Source: a virus. From it: a stretch of 26,740 bases of DNA. The stretch is taken from the IMG/VR virus record IMGVR_UViG_3300033141_002851, positions 1 to 26,740 of that record; one strand, 5' to 3'. The notes beneath the pieces were generated by a model, which ran no database searches, was not told the origin of the DNA, and worked only from the letters and a program-made list of their open reading frames with translations. The stretch's first letter is position 1. Each line of letters begins with the position of its first letter. Both the position numbers and the translations under genes were made by a program. This document shows positions 1 through 9,380 of this stretch, in pieces.

Positions 1-2
1 TT

Positions 3-2267
3 GAGCAATGCTACGTAACCAACTTGATGAACCTGCGTCCACCCAACAATAATTTTGCTTACTTCTACGAAGAGGCAAGCCGAAAGACTCCAACACGTGA
101 GCTCCAGACCGGCATTGACCGCTTGCATTGTAAGATAAAAAGCCTAAAGCCAAATATCGTTATATGCCTTGGGGCTGAGCCTCTTCGAGCGGTCCTCGGA
201 CGTCGAGGAATCTCCACTTGGAGAGGCTCGGTTGGTAAACTGTATTCCTCAAAGGTGATAGCAACGTACCATCCGAGTGCTGTCCTGCGTGACATAAGCC
301 TTCGACCCATCGTTGACATTGACCTTCGGAAGGCCCTTGAGCAAAGCAAAACAAGGAAGTTTGTCGATGTAAAGCCCAACATTATAATTGCTCCAAGTAT
401 AGATGACGTTGTACGGTTCAAGGATGAATTTTATGCTTATCACTCAAAAGATAAAACACGCATGTTATCCTTCGACATAGAGACGTATAACAAAATCGAT
501 GGACTTTCAGTCCGTTGCATCGCCTTGGCATTTGGGAGAGCACCAGAGACAATAAAGTCGATCTGCATACCTTTTACGAAAAAGTCTGAGGGTGGTTCTG
601 GTTTTTCTATAAACAGGACTGTGGTAAGCGTCTTACCAGAGTCTCCTTCTGTAACGTCCTACTGGCCTCCGCATCTTGAAGTACGAGTTCTTTCCATCAT
701 AGCGGAGTTAATGAACGACAAGACAGTCCGTAAGACTGGTATTAACAGCATATCTTTTGACCAAGCGGTGCTTGAAAACGATCTGGGTATAACAGTACAA
801 AATCACTTCCTTGACGCTCAGCACGCTCATCATTGTTGCTATATGGAGTTCCCAAAGTCTCTTGACTTTATGACTACAATTTATACGCCATATAACAACT
901 ATTGGACGCTTAAAGATACGTCTGTTGATCAAAGCGAATGGACTTATAACGCTATGGACGCAGCCTCGAGTCTCGTTTGTGCCCAGCGTGTTTTGAAAGA
1001 GATGGAGGCTCTTAAGGTAACAGACCTATATTTCAACCAAGTTCATCCCTTACTGTTTGCTCTTGCACGTGCAGAGGGAAGGGGCGTAATGATTGACTTG
1101 GAACTTCGTAACAAGATGCTGTCAGATACGATGGCAAATATAAAGAACCTGAAAGAGGCCTTTGCTGAGGCAATTGGTGAAGATATAAATATGAATTCAC
1201 CAAAGCAACTAATAAGGGTTCTGTACGACAAGCTTGGACTACCACCACAACGAACAAGAAAGGGAACGGTTACGACCGATGAAAAAGCTCTTAAAAGGCT
1301 TGCTAAGAAGTACAAACAACGCAAAGAGCTCCAAATCTTGCTGCAGCACAGAAAACAACAAAAGCTCGCTTCGACCTACCTTAGCAGCAAATTGGATGCA
1401 GATAATATTATGCGTACAAGTTACAATGCCAGCTCTAAAACTGTCCGACAGACTGGCGGCAACCTTCAGAACATTCCAACTGATATGCGAAGATACATCG
1501 TTGCTCGAAAAGGAAGGGTCTTTATTAAGGGCGATTTATCTCAAGCTGACGCAAGAGTGGTTGCAGAGCTGCTCAAAAAAGTCGGATGGCCAAAGCTCTG
1601 GAAAAAGTATCAACAGAAAGACTTCGACATTCACTCTTGGGCAGCAGCCCCAATCTTTGGCTGCGAAGAAAGCCAAGTCACCAAAGAACAAAGAGCTGTC
1701 GGAAAGCTCTCAAACCACAGTGGGAATTACGGAGCAGGGCCGAGAGTCCTTGTTGACGAGTCCATCAAGAGAGGCGTCATCTATCAAGGCGTTCTTGGAA
1801 TTAGCTATGAATTCTCAAAGAATGTGCTCGCAGCAAGGCACAAGCAACTTCCAGGGTTGAAGGTCTGGTGGAAGTCAATTGAAGCACAACTTGCAAAGAC
1901 AAGGACGCTTGAAACATGCTTTGGTCGAAAGCGAATCTTCTTCGGTCGATTGGACGATGCAACTTTCCGAGGAGCCTATGGATTCATTCCACAAAGTACC
2001 GTTGCAGATGTAACGAACCAAATATTTTGGAAGCTTGACCAGTTGTTTGATAGGGATTGTTATCCACTTTTACAAGTTCATGATGAAGTCGTATCTGAGG
2101 TTCCAATAGAAAAGATAGACTACGCCATTGACCTGTATAAAAAGGTAGCCCTAATACCGCTTTGGATAAACGAAGACCCTCTTATAATACCAATTTCAAT
2201 AACCGTTGGATACAATTGGAAGGAGACTATGAGCCGTGAAGAGTTTAGGACAAGGTACAATTGCTAA
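3..2267 (+). CDS. Uracil-DNA glycosylase-like / family A DNA polymerase fusion, 5' partial
   Basis: Replicative DNA polymerase of the phage. The frame is open to the left edge (the codons before the first ATG at 27 read EQCYVTNL), so the true start lies outside. Residues are counted from the TTG at 24. Residues 1-100 match the second half of a family 4/5-type uracil-DNA glycosylase: the TN..NLRPP motif, an ICLGAEPLRAVLG strand, RGS, and the HPSAVLR motif at 83-89. The 3'-5' exonuclease follows, with DIET at 151-154 and a YNAMDAA motif near 308-314. The polymerase domain has motif A GDLSQADAR (Asp504), motif B R557...K561...Y569-G570, PQSTVAD near 656, and motif C VHDE at 685-688. The active-site residues look intact. 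The position equivalent to Phe762 of E. coli Pol I appears to be His565. Bacillus phage SPO1 has a comparable glycosylase-polymerase arrangement. Whether the glycosylase half is active cannot be told, because its first catalytic motif is outside the window. Confidence 0.93.
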   Translation, partial: EQCYVTNLMNLRPPNNNFAYFYEEASRKTPTRELQTGIDRLHCKIKSLKPNIVICLGAEPLRAVLGRRGISTWRGSVGKLYSSKVIATYHPSAVLRDISLRPIVDIDLRKALEQSKTRKFVDVKPNIIIAPSIDDVVRFKDEFYAYHSKDKTRMLSFDIETYNKIDGLSVRCIALAFGRAPETIKSICIPFTKKSEGGSGFSINRTVVSVLPESPSVTSYWPPHLEVRVLSIIAELMNDKTVRKTGINSISFDQAVLENDLGITVQNHFLDAQHAHHCCYMEFPKSLDFMTTIYTPYNNYWTLKDTSVDQSEWTYNAMDAASSLVCAQRVLKEMEALKVTDLYFNQVHPLLFALARAEGRGVMIDLELRNKMLSDTMANIKNLKEAFAEAIGEDINMNSPKQLIRVLYDKLGLPPQRTRKGTVTTDEKALKRLAKKYKQRKELQILLQHRKQQKLASTYLSSKLDADNIMRTSYNASSKTVRQTGGNLQNIPTDMRRYIVARKGRVFIKGDLSQADARVVAELLKKVGWPKLWKKYQQKDFDIHSWAAAPIFGCEESQVTKEQRAVGKLSNHSGNYGAGPRVLVDESIKRGVIYQGVLGISYEFSKNVLAARHKQLPGLKVWWKSIEAQLAKTRTLETCFGRKRIFFGRLDDATFRGAYGFIPQSTVADVTNQIFWKLDQLFDRDCYPLLQVHDEVVSEVPIEKIDYAIDLYKKVALIPLWINEDPLIIPISITVGYNWKETMSREEFRTRYNC

Positions 2268-2433
2268 GGAAAAGACGGTAAACGTTCCGCTGACGAGAGA
2301 CCAACTCAGGATAATAAAAACAGCACTACGCACAGAAGCATGTTATAACTGTGGGCGTCGAATAATTCCTCCAGGAGATCCAAACAGTGTTTTAGCTTTA
2401 CGGAGACATCTTTTCAAAGTCACACCAAGATAG
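2236..2433 (+). CDS. Small hypothetical protein in replication block
   Basis: A 65-residue ORF from GTG at 2236, overlapping the end of the polymerase gene by 32 bases. An AGGAG (2221-2225) lies ten bases before the GTG. The product has a basic, helical stretch (LTRDQLRIIKTALRTEA) followed by a single CYNCGRR pair of cysteines at about residues 37-40. This is half of a zinc-finger-like motif, with no obvious second pair. It ends eleven bases before the ATPase start, so it is co-transcribed with its neighbours. No family is recognised. Its place between polymerase and ATPase suggests a small replication accessory protein, which is inference only. Confidence 0.55.
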   Translation: MKSLGQGTIAKEKTVNVPLTRDQLRIIKTALRTEACYNCGRRIIPPGDPNSVLALRRHLFKVTPR

Positions 2434-2444
2434 GAAAACCACAG

Positions 2445-3686
2445 ATGAGAAGACTCAAGGAAGGCGTCATTTGGGAGATATGCCAATATTGCTCTCAAAC
2501 TGAGATTCCAACGATATACGCCTTATGGTGTGGAATAGCCTGTGTTGGGGCAGCCCTTGGAAGACGTGTTCTTGTTGATCAAGGGCATTACGTCGTATAT
2601 CCGAACACGTATATCGTCTTAGTGGCAGGCAGTGGTCGGTGTCGAAAGAGTACCGCTATTGCAGTTGCAGAGAAATTTATCAGGAGCATAAACCCACCAA
2701 TAAACACCTTTTGTCAGAAGGCTTCACCAGAAGGTTTGATAAAGGCCATGCAAGGCTTTGACGTACAAGGTGAGTCAGTTGTGGAAGCAACGGCGGAAGG
2801 TATAATTATCATAGATGAGCTTTCAACTTTAATAGACAGGAACGCCTTTGCTACTGGAATGGCAACGCTCTTAACAACCATGTTTGATGCAAAGGACAGC
2901 TTCAAGTATTTCACGCGTGGAAGGGGAGAGGAAATTGTTCAGAACAGTTGCGTTTCGATCTTGGGCGGTTCGACCATCGAATGGATACGTGACGTTATAC
3001 CAACTAACTCAATCGGTGGAGGCTTTACTGCAAGGTTTATATTTGTATACCAAGAACAACATGAGAAGCTCATCCTATGGACAAAGACCACTGAAGAAAA
3101 CAAAGCACGAGAGAACGACATAAAGCACGACCTTAATCAAATCGCTCACATGTGTGGGGAATTTGCATTTGAGCAAGAGGCTAAGGACTTCTTGGAGGAA
3201 ACATACAAAACCTTCAATGAGTCAAGTGAGCTTATAAAAAGCAAGTACCTTGACGGTTATGCCAACAGACGACACGCATTGCTCTTCAAGCTTTCCATGA
3301 TAATATCAGCCTCTTTAAGCAGCAACCGATTGATTACTTTAAAGCACGCACAGACAGCAAACAGAATCCTTGCACGTGCCGAATTAGACATGCCCTTGAT
3401 ACTTCGTGCAATAGCTGCAGAAGGAACTGGCACTTTAACCGACGAAGTCCTGGCAACGATTCAAAGAAGAAAGACGATACCCCGCCGTGAGCTGATTTCC
3501 TTGATGCACCACAAGATACAAGCATACGAGCTTGACAGAGTCCTTGATACGCTTATACAGTCCGGACAGGTAAGTGTCCTGCATGAGAACCATATTCTAA
3601 AGTATACCTGTATAAAAGAGGAACGAAGGCCTGAGAAGAGCTTCACTGAGCAATTGTTGGACAGAAAAAAGGGCGTGGATGATTGA
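2445..3686 (+). CDS. DUF3987-like P-loop ATPase (helicase/primase-associated)
   Basis: A 413-residue P-loop NTPase. The Walker A motif AGSGRCRKST (61-70) has Arg before the Lys instead of Gly, a variant seen in DUF3987-type proteins. Walker B is GIIIIDELS, with Asp124 and Glu125. LGGSTIEWIRDVI (173-185) and the following GGGFTARFIFVY fit the sensor and arginine-finger region of the same family, with Arg197 the likely finger. The C-terminal 100 residues form a helical, winged-helix-like region ending in a charged tail. Such proteins sit beside polymerases in many phages and are taken to be replicative helicase or primase-helicase components. The start ATG at 2445 follows a TAGGA with about 9-10 bases spacing. 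The last bases of the gene form part of the terminator for the opposing block. Confidence 0.8.
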   Translation: MRRLKEGVIWEICQYCSQTEIPTIYALWCGIACVGAALGRRVLVDQGHYVVYPNTYIVLVAGSGRCRKSTAIAVAEKFIRSINPPINTFCQKASPEGLIKAMQGFDVQGESVVEATAEGIIIIDELSTLIDRNAFATGMATLLTTMFDAKDSFKYFTRGRGEEIVQNSCVSILGGSTIEWIRDVIPTNSIGGGFTARFIFVYQEQHEKLILWTKTTEENKARENDIKHDLNQIAHMCGEFAFEQEAKDFLEETYKTFNESSELIKSKYLDGYANRRHALLFKLSMIISASLSSNRLITLKHAQTANRILARAELDMPLILRAIAAEGTGTLTDEVLATIQRRKTIPRRELISLMHHKIQAYELDRVLDTLIQSGQVSVLHENHILKYTCIKEERRPEKSFTEQLLDRKKGVDD

Positions 3687-3708
3687 CACGTTCAATAGCA
3701 TCCACGCC
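3664..3708 (-). terminator. Intrinsic terminator of the leftward virion operon
   Basis: GGCGTGGATG (3672-3681) pairs with CATCCACGCC (3699-3708). Inside it ATTGA (3682-3686) pairs with TCAAT (3692-3696), leaving loop CACGT and a two-base bulge, so the stem is about 15 bp. Read on the minus strand it is followed by a run of six T (complement of A at 3665-3670), the form of a Rho-independent terminator. On the plus strand no T run follows. It lies just after the last leftward gene and overlaps the stop codon of the rightward ATPase gene. Confidence 0.85.
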
Positions 3709-3732
3709 AGGTTGAGAAAGAAGAAGGCAGCG

Positions 3733-6700
3733 TTACTCTTCAGCTTGCTTCCCAGTTGCATAACGCAAGAACTTTTCAGTTGAAGTTTGTAAGTCCCATG
3801 GGACGTACTCGTGCTCCTTCGTTTCTGAACCAAAAAGCATCTTCTGCCATTTTTGCCATTCCGTTCTGTCGTACCTTTTTTGCCTCCAAGCAACCTTAGA
3901 CCTTATCAGTCTCCAGAAGTTGGTTGATTCAATATCATGCTGTGCCTCATAGATTGTAATATATGTGTCAATAATAGGAAGGAACGGCCCTACGTTGCGA
4001 GCAAAGTTGTCAGCGATCTTATCTGCAGCTTCAGGTGTGTACCCTTTACTTTTTATAACCTTGTCGGAGTATCCTATGACGTTCTGAAAGAAGTCAAGAA
4101 GCCTATTAGCACCAAGACTCATAGGTGTATATCCGAAAATAAGCTGCCGAAAGGAGTAATCCTCGTATTCGCGTTTGCCCATAATGATCCGTGAAAGCTC
4201 TTGTGAAGCACGTGAGCCTATGTACAATGCCACGATGGTAGTCAGCCCTCGATACGCACGTCGGTAGTTGTTGTTTTCCAGCCCCTTCACGATGGGCTTT
4301 ATGCCATTGTAGTATAGCTGCTGCATAAAACCACGCCAGAATACAACGATTCCCATCCCAAGACGTCCACCTCTGGATTGCTCTATAAGAGACCGACCTG
4401 GAGTGGAGTACCGAAAATGGACATTTTCAGTTTTGTATCTTGCAAAGTCCCTTACGAATTGACGATATTCTCCAGCTGCAAGAAGGTTGTTCAACCGTTC
4501 TATCTGCCAAGTATGCAATGTATCAATCTTTAACCTTCCAACTAAACGATTCAGGTTTTTCGTACTTCTCCAACGAGCCAGCTCGTGATAGGCAGCATCA
4601 TGAAAAATGGGATAACAAAAACGCCTGTTGGCTTCGTCAGTTCCACTGTAGACAATACTTCCAATCTTATCCAGTGCTCGAAGTACAGCAGGGTCTCCGT
4701 TAAGGTCTTTCATGATTGCACCTTCCTTTTGTAACATGAAAGACCTATGAAATTGCGACTTCTCAGAGACACTTGCCCATTCATTGGTAAAGTCCTCAGC
4801 CATCCAGGGGTTGCCTCCCTTTCGGTAAGCTTTGTCAAGATGACGAAGGAACGTTACAACAGATATTTGAGCTGGAGCCCAAAGGTTCTGGAATACTTGA
4901 CGACCTGCGAAATGCAATGAATATGCCATGTTAAGCGGCAAGAACCTCCAGCTTTGTCTTGTAAACCAACCAACTGTTTTTGTAACCCAAGTTGCTTTTG
5001 CCGGTATTCCCAATAAGTTGTTTACAGTAAGATTCATACGCTCAAAGTCCGAATCGGTAGGATTTGCCCTTGCAAATAGTTTCCAGAATTTTTCAAGTTC
5101 ATCCCCAAGGGCCTCATGCTTGTATATTTTTTCCAAATGCTGCAGGGCAGATTGTATAGCGGGTCGCTTAAGGACTTTGGCCTTTTTTTCACGTGCGTAA
5201 ATTTCATTAAGGTCTACTACACCAGCCCGCACAGTTTCTGCTCTTTCAGAACGTGGCATATCTGGAGGAGTACGATTGGCCGTTTTAACAATAAGCCTGG
5301 AAAGGTCATGTTCTGACATAAAGTAATTAGCACGAGTTCCCCAGGTCTGTTCTCTTATCCAATTGTCGAAGTCACCAGCTTCTAAGTGTGTAACACCTTC
5401 TTCTAAGGCCTTCTTTGGAATGTTTCTTTTGGCTTTGTCTATTTCGTGTTCTATCAACGCACGTCGGATTCTTTCAGACTTTTTAAGTTTGCCCTTCTTA
5501 CGCCTTAATGCCTCCAACTCTGCTATGTTTTCGTTGTAAATCTTGAAGTATCTCTTCCAAGACATCTTGCGGACTCTCCAGGCTGCATCGTCATAGAAAA
5601 GCTTGTGCAAGCGAACAGCGACTTTTTGTACAGCTGGGTCCATCTTCTTAAGCATTAGCTCCTTACGAATGGCGAACTCTTTAGGGGTCTCTCCAGGTGC
5701 TTGCTCTGTATACAGCCACTCGTTTAACCTGCCATCATATTGGTTCTTCCAGGCTCTTAGCCACTCTTTTTTTGAAACATCCTTCATCGTTCTCATAACG
5801 TCACGAGTGAGTTCAGCCGTTGTTCGCTGTGAGAGCCTCAACAGTTTTTCATAAGAACCAGCAATTGGTATGCCAGTCTTTACGTCTGCATCCATAAGAG
5901 CATAACGCATAGCGACAAAGGGGTTAAATCGAGCACGTCTCCACTTAGTAGGCTTCTTCATTGCCCATTTTTCAGAACGCTTTACATCCTTTGCTACGTT
6001 CTTAGTTATTTCCCTCAAGATGCGAATTTGCCTTCCTCGAAGCTGCTTGTCGAGAGACAGAGGCATGTCTTGACGTTCAAGTGCTATCTGAAGAACTCCG
6101 TCCATGTTCCCAGAGGCACTTCTAAGAATCTTTTCCTCATTTGGTTGTATTTCAAGAGCTTTCAACAACCGAGGAGCGGCCTTCTTAGGGTCAAGATAGT
6201 CTGCACGAAAGGCATCAAGGGCACTTAGGAAATGCTTCCCTTCAGCTTTGGTAAAATCCTTTACGGATTCTTTACCTGTTGTAGCCAACTTAAATCTCTT
6301 GTAATCCTCGTCAGACATATCCAGGGACTTTTTTACTTCATAAGCCTTCCTTGCAACAGAGGCAGAAATCTTGCTCTTTTTCTCAAAGGCCTCAAGGGAA
6401 GTACGCTCATGCAGTTCGGACTCAGCGATTATGTCACCTTCCCTTGTAGCCTTTTTAAGGTCTTTTATAGAGGCCTTTCTGTAATCGTCAATCTGAGTCT
6501 TAAAGGGCTTGACTACTTTCTTCTTTTGAAGTGTTCTACCTGCCTCAGTCGTTTTAACGCCAGCTTTCGGCTCTTGTAAGGCCCGCCCAGGTTCTTTCCC
6601 TTTGAGCTTACCACGAAGTATCCCGACTTTCGTTTTCTGATCACTTTTAATAACTCCTAACCTATCTGTAAAGTCCTTGAAGGCAGCTCTTCGAAGGTTC

Positions 6701-8313
6701 TCAGCTTCAGGGGTTAACTTGCTTTGACGGGCTTTGTACTCACGAAGAAAAGTGTCTATCTCCGGTTTCATCTTACCGACTACTTTTATCCTTGGAGGAC
6801 ATGCACCCCTTGCTGCTTGCTTCGCCGCGAGGCGTTCGCTGTAGGATTTAGAACCCTTAACAAGAAGTCCAGCGGTTCCACCTGCGATAATACCTCCAAG
6901 GCCCGCTCTTGGAGTTTCCTTTAAGGAAGAAGCAACAGCCTTCTTCAAAGCCTCGTAATGCTTCATCCCAGAGCGTACGTTGGCAGCATACTTCGATCGA
7001 GTGCCCTCTATTAGTTGGATAGAGCTTTGTATCCCACCTTGGGCAAGAGCTAATTTAGAAGTCTGGAACTTGCCACCTTGTAGGAACTTACCAACCTTTT
7101 TAAGTCCTGATTGAAATAGTACATACTCTGTGACTCCATCAGCAACGGCTCCAAGTGTACTTGCCAAGAATGACGCTCCGCCTTCCTTCTCTGAAACGTA
7201 GCCGGACGATGCCGACATGGTTACAAGAGCTAAAAGGGCACGATTGAGCCGGATAGAGTTTGTAGCTATTTTACCAGCTGTAGCCTCAGTGGCAGTACCA
7301 CCAGACAACCAAGTCAAGACCAGTGGTAAAGCTATTGACACTGCAGGCTCACCAATTTCTGCCGTCCAATAAGCAACTGCTGACTTGTCACGTGAAGGGG
7401 GAGCTTCCCATCCAGTGCTTGCGTAATACTGCATCTTCTCTTGCCAGTCCCTGCCGTTCTTTGCCATCCACTTACCGACAGCCTGAAGCGACTGCCCAAT
7501 GTTGGTTATGGTATCTTCATCTCCAGTAATCTCCGGAGCAAGTTCCAAATCCTGAAGTTTCTCTTCACCTTCTTCCCAAGCAGTCCCAAGCCAAGAAACG
7601 GCATCTCCAAGCCACTCACCAATACGCCCACCAAACCCTAAAATTCCTTCTTCTAAGACCCTTGTTGCCACCTTTGGAACCTCAGTGAAAAAGCCCTTTA
7701 AGTTTCTTTCTACGTCTGACCATCTAAGAGGCGTTGGGCGGCTGGCTTCAAGCTCTTGTTGCCTTTTGGCTGCAGCTAATTGTCCAACGGATTCCGAAAG
7801 GTTTTTTATAATATGAGCCTTTAGAGAGTAACCGGAAAAGGGCCTTGCTATGTCGGACACTGCACCTGCAACATCGTAGACGAACTCACTTGCACTCAAC
7901 TTTGGTTCGGGTCTGGCCTTCCAGCTTAAAATCTCATCAGGGTCTTTCCCAAGCTCCTCTATCAACTCGTCACTTAGTTCATGGATGCCCTCAGCTGGTT
8001 CTGCAGGAGATGTCAGGCTTGGAGCCTCATAGTCTAAAGCCTCTGTCAAAGGAGCTTCCGTAAGCCATGCGTTAAGAAACTTAGAGTCCTTGCTCGGCAA
8101 CGGTTGGTCTGTTTTTGGTTCAAGCAAGGGACTTGCCAAGGCCTCTTCCTGATAATGTGTACGGATTGAGTCTGTAAGGGCATCCCCCAGGTTCTGGAAG
8201 CCTAAGAGGTCAGAGGACTCCTCCTGTGCTAAGCGTTCTTCCCGTAAAGATCGAGCAACGGCAAGGTCTAAAGCATCAGGCTCTCTTGCTTGTTCTTTTA
8301 ACGTCCTAACCAT
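3733..8313 (-). CDS. Giant internal virion / ejection protein (1526 aa)
   Basis: The largest gene of the window and the last of the leftward operon. The product is mostly charged and helical with several hydrophobic patches: about residues 322-340 (PAVSIALPLVLTWL), 355-372, 465-490 (GLGGIIAGGTAGLLVKG) and 1320-1370 (VVFWRGFMQQLYY, TTIVALYIGS). Residues about 480-760 are Lys/Arg/Glu rich. Size, position after the tail hub and two other ejection-type genes, and these membrane-capable patches match the very large DNA-ejection proteins of podoviruses (role of T7 gp16 or P22 gp16/gp20). No lytic transglycosylase, protease or other enzyme motif was recognised. The ATG at 8313 overlaps the previous gene by 16 bases and has no clear Shine-Dalgarno, so it is probably translationally coupled. 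The function is inferred, not read from a domain. Confidence 0.8.
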   Translation of the reverse strand: MVRTLKEQAREPDALDLAVARSLREERLAQEESSDLLGFQNLGDALTDSIRTHYQEEALASPLLEPKTDQPLPSKDSKFLNAWLTEAPLTEALDYEAPSLTSPAEPAEGIHELSDELIEELGKDPDEILSWKARPEPKLSASEFVYDVAGAVSDIARPFSGYSLKAHIIKNLSESVGQLAAAKRQQELEASRPTPLRWSDVERNLKGFFTEVPKVATRVLEEGILGFGGRIGEWLGDAVSWLGTAWEEGEEKLQDLELAPEITGDEDTITNIGQSLQAVGKWMAKNGRDWQEKMQYYASTGWEAPPSRDKSAVAYWTAEIGEPAVSIALPLVLTWLSGGTATEATAGKIATNSIRLNRALLALVTMSASSGYVSEKEGGASFLASTLGAVADGVTEYVLFQSGLKKVGKFLQGGKFQTSKLALAQGGIQSSIQLIEGTRSKYAANVRSGMKHYEALKKAVASSLKETPRAGLGGIIAGGTAGLLVKGSKSYSERLAAKQAARGACPPRIKVVGKMKPEIDTFLREYKARQSKLTPEAENLRRAAFKDFTDRLGVIKSDQKTKVGILRGKLKGKEPGRALQEPKAGVKTTEAGRTLQKKKVVKPFKTQIDDYRKASIKDLKKATREGDIIAESELHERTSLEAFEKKSKISASVARKAYEVKKSLDMSDEDYKRFKLATTGKESVKDFTKAEGKHFLSALDAFRADYLDPKKAAPRLLKALEIQPNEEKILRSASGNMDGVLQIALERQDMPLSLDKQLRGRQIRILREITKNVAKDVKRSEKWAMKKPTKWRRARFNPFVAMRYALMDADVKTGIPIAGSYEKLLRLSQRTTAELTRDVMRTMKDVSKKEWLRAWKNQYDGRLNEWLYTEQAPGETPKEFAIRKELMLKKMDPAVQKVAVRLHKLFYDDAAWRVRKMSWKRYFKIYNENIAELEALRRKKGKLKKSERIRRALIEHEIDKAKRNIPKKALEEGVTHLEAGDFDNWIREQTWGTRANYFMSEHDLSRLIVKTANRTPPDMPRSERAETVRAGVVDLNEIYAREKKAKVLKRPAIQSALQHLEKIYKHEALGDELEKFWKLFARANPTDSDFERMNLTVNNLLGIPAKATWVTKTVGWFTRQSWRFLPLNMAYSLHFAGRQVFQNLWAPAQISVVTFLRHLDKAYRKGGNPWMAEDFTNEWASVSEKSQFHRSFMLQKEGAIMKDLNGDPAVLRALDKIGSIVYSGTDEANRRFCYPIFHDAAYHELARWRSTKNLNRLVGRLKIDTLHTWQIERLNNLLAAGEYRQFVRDFARYKTENVHFRYSTPGRSLIEQSRGGRLGMGIVVFWRGFMQQLYYNGIKPIVKGLENNNYRRAYRGLTTIVALYIGSRASQELSRIIMGKREYEDYSFRQLIFGYTPMSLGANRLLDFFQNVIGYSDKVIKSKGYTPEAADKIADNFARNVGPFLPIIDTYITIYEAQHDIESTNFWRLIRSKVAWRQKRYDRTEWQKWQKMLFGSETKEHEYVPWDLQTSTEKFLRYATGKQAEE

Positions 8314-9323
8314 CTGCCAAGGTCCAAAGAGGTTCTTCCTAAGTTGCTTGTTCTCTGTTCGTCTTCATTAGTTATCCAGCCCTTATAGCGGCCAACGGTT
8401 ATCAAATCTTCTCGTCTTTCACTTGGGACGGTTCCATCCTGCAGTCCTTGATAGAGCTTCAGCCATTGGTCTTTCGTTAGAGCTGCAAGTGAAGTGTTTT
8501 TGCCACCAGGTATCTTTATCTTTGTTCTTGAAAGCTGATCGTATTGTAAAAAGTTCTCAGCACGCTGACGTAGACGCCTGAATTGTTCAACTGGTACTTT
8601 GTTTCCGTCAGGCCCCGTGACGCTTCTAAGTTGTGCAATCATAGCGTTCCTCTTGAGCTCAGCATCTCGTCCTTCTCTTGTGTCGGGGAACCTTAGGCCG
8701 CTTAGGATTTTAGTCGTTTTGTCCGCATACTCTTCTCGTTGTCGTTGTATCAAGCGACTATCTGTAAACAGACTTCCACCCTCGTTGTAAATCTCCTGAA
8801 CGGTCTTATTGCCAACAGCACCTGAACCATAAGCAGCATTTGCAAATGCAAGATTCTTAATGCTTGCATACTGCTTAGGGTCTAAGATGTCTGCACTTTC
8901 ATTTGCGGCCTTGTTAAGAAAGTTTGCGTAGGTCTGAGCGTTCTTGCGAGCCTCTTGTTGCCGCCTGTGAAAGGCCTCAAATGCAGACATTGAGCTTGCC
9001 ACAAAATTCTGTCGAGCCAAAGCTTCAACCCTTTGCCTTTCAACTTCAATTCTCTGCAACTCCAAGTCATTCTTTGCACGAGCATCAGCACTTAAGCTTG
9101 CATCACGCTTTTTCCTTCGTTCAAGTTCTTCTTCATTATAGGCCTTTTCGATCTCAAGAGCCTTCTTTGACAACTCCAGTTGGTCTTTCTTAAGTTTCAT
9201 ATCAGCAAGAGCACCCATGGCTGTTCCAAACTGTTCCAGCCCCTGACCAAGCTCCTGCATAAAACTTGGACGTTGTCTCTCATAGATGACCTGCCGTTGT
9301 GGTGGTCGTGCTACCGTAGCCAT
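8298..9323 (-). CDS. Coiled-coil ejection/internal virion protein
   Basis: A 341-residue protein. Residues about 35-130 are a long charged helix rich in Lys, Glu, Arg and Ala (KKDQLELSKKALEIEKAYNEEE and onward), strongly predicted by eye to be coiled coil. The C-terminal half is mixed and polar. The second of three consecutive genes of this character, it overlaps the start of the giant gene. An AAAGGG lies before the ATG at 9323. In P22- and T7-like phages this place and character belong to internal virion proteins ejected with DNA. No specific family recognised. Confidence 0.7.
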   Translation of the reverse strand: MATVARPPQRQVIYERQRPSFMQELGQGLEQFGTAMGALADMKLKKDQLELSKKALEIEKAYNEEELERRKKRDASLSADARAKNDLELQRIEVERQRVEALARQNFVASSMSAFEAFHRRQQEARKNAQTYANFLNKAANESADILDPKQYASIKNLAFANAAYGSGAVGNKTVQEIYNEGGSLFTDSRLIQRQREEYADKTTKILSGLRFPDTREGRDAELKRNAMIAQLRSVTGPDGNKVPVEQFRRLRQRAENFLQYDQLSRTKIKIPGGKNTSLAALTKDQWLKLYQGLQDGTVPSERREDLITVGRYKGWITNEDEQRTSNLGRTSLDLGRWLGR

Positions 9324-9380
9324 TGTTTTCCCTTTCTAAGAAACCTTGGAGAAAGTATCTTTTGTAACTTCCATGCTCTT

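Noticed and set aside
1234-1860. 208-codon ORF inside the polymerase gene
   Set aside because: Lies in another frame of a gene with intact motifs; no independent ribosome site.
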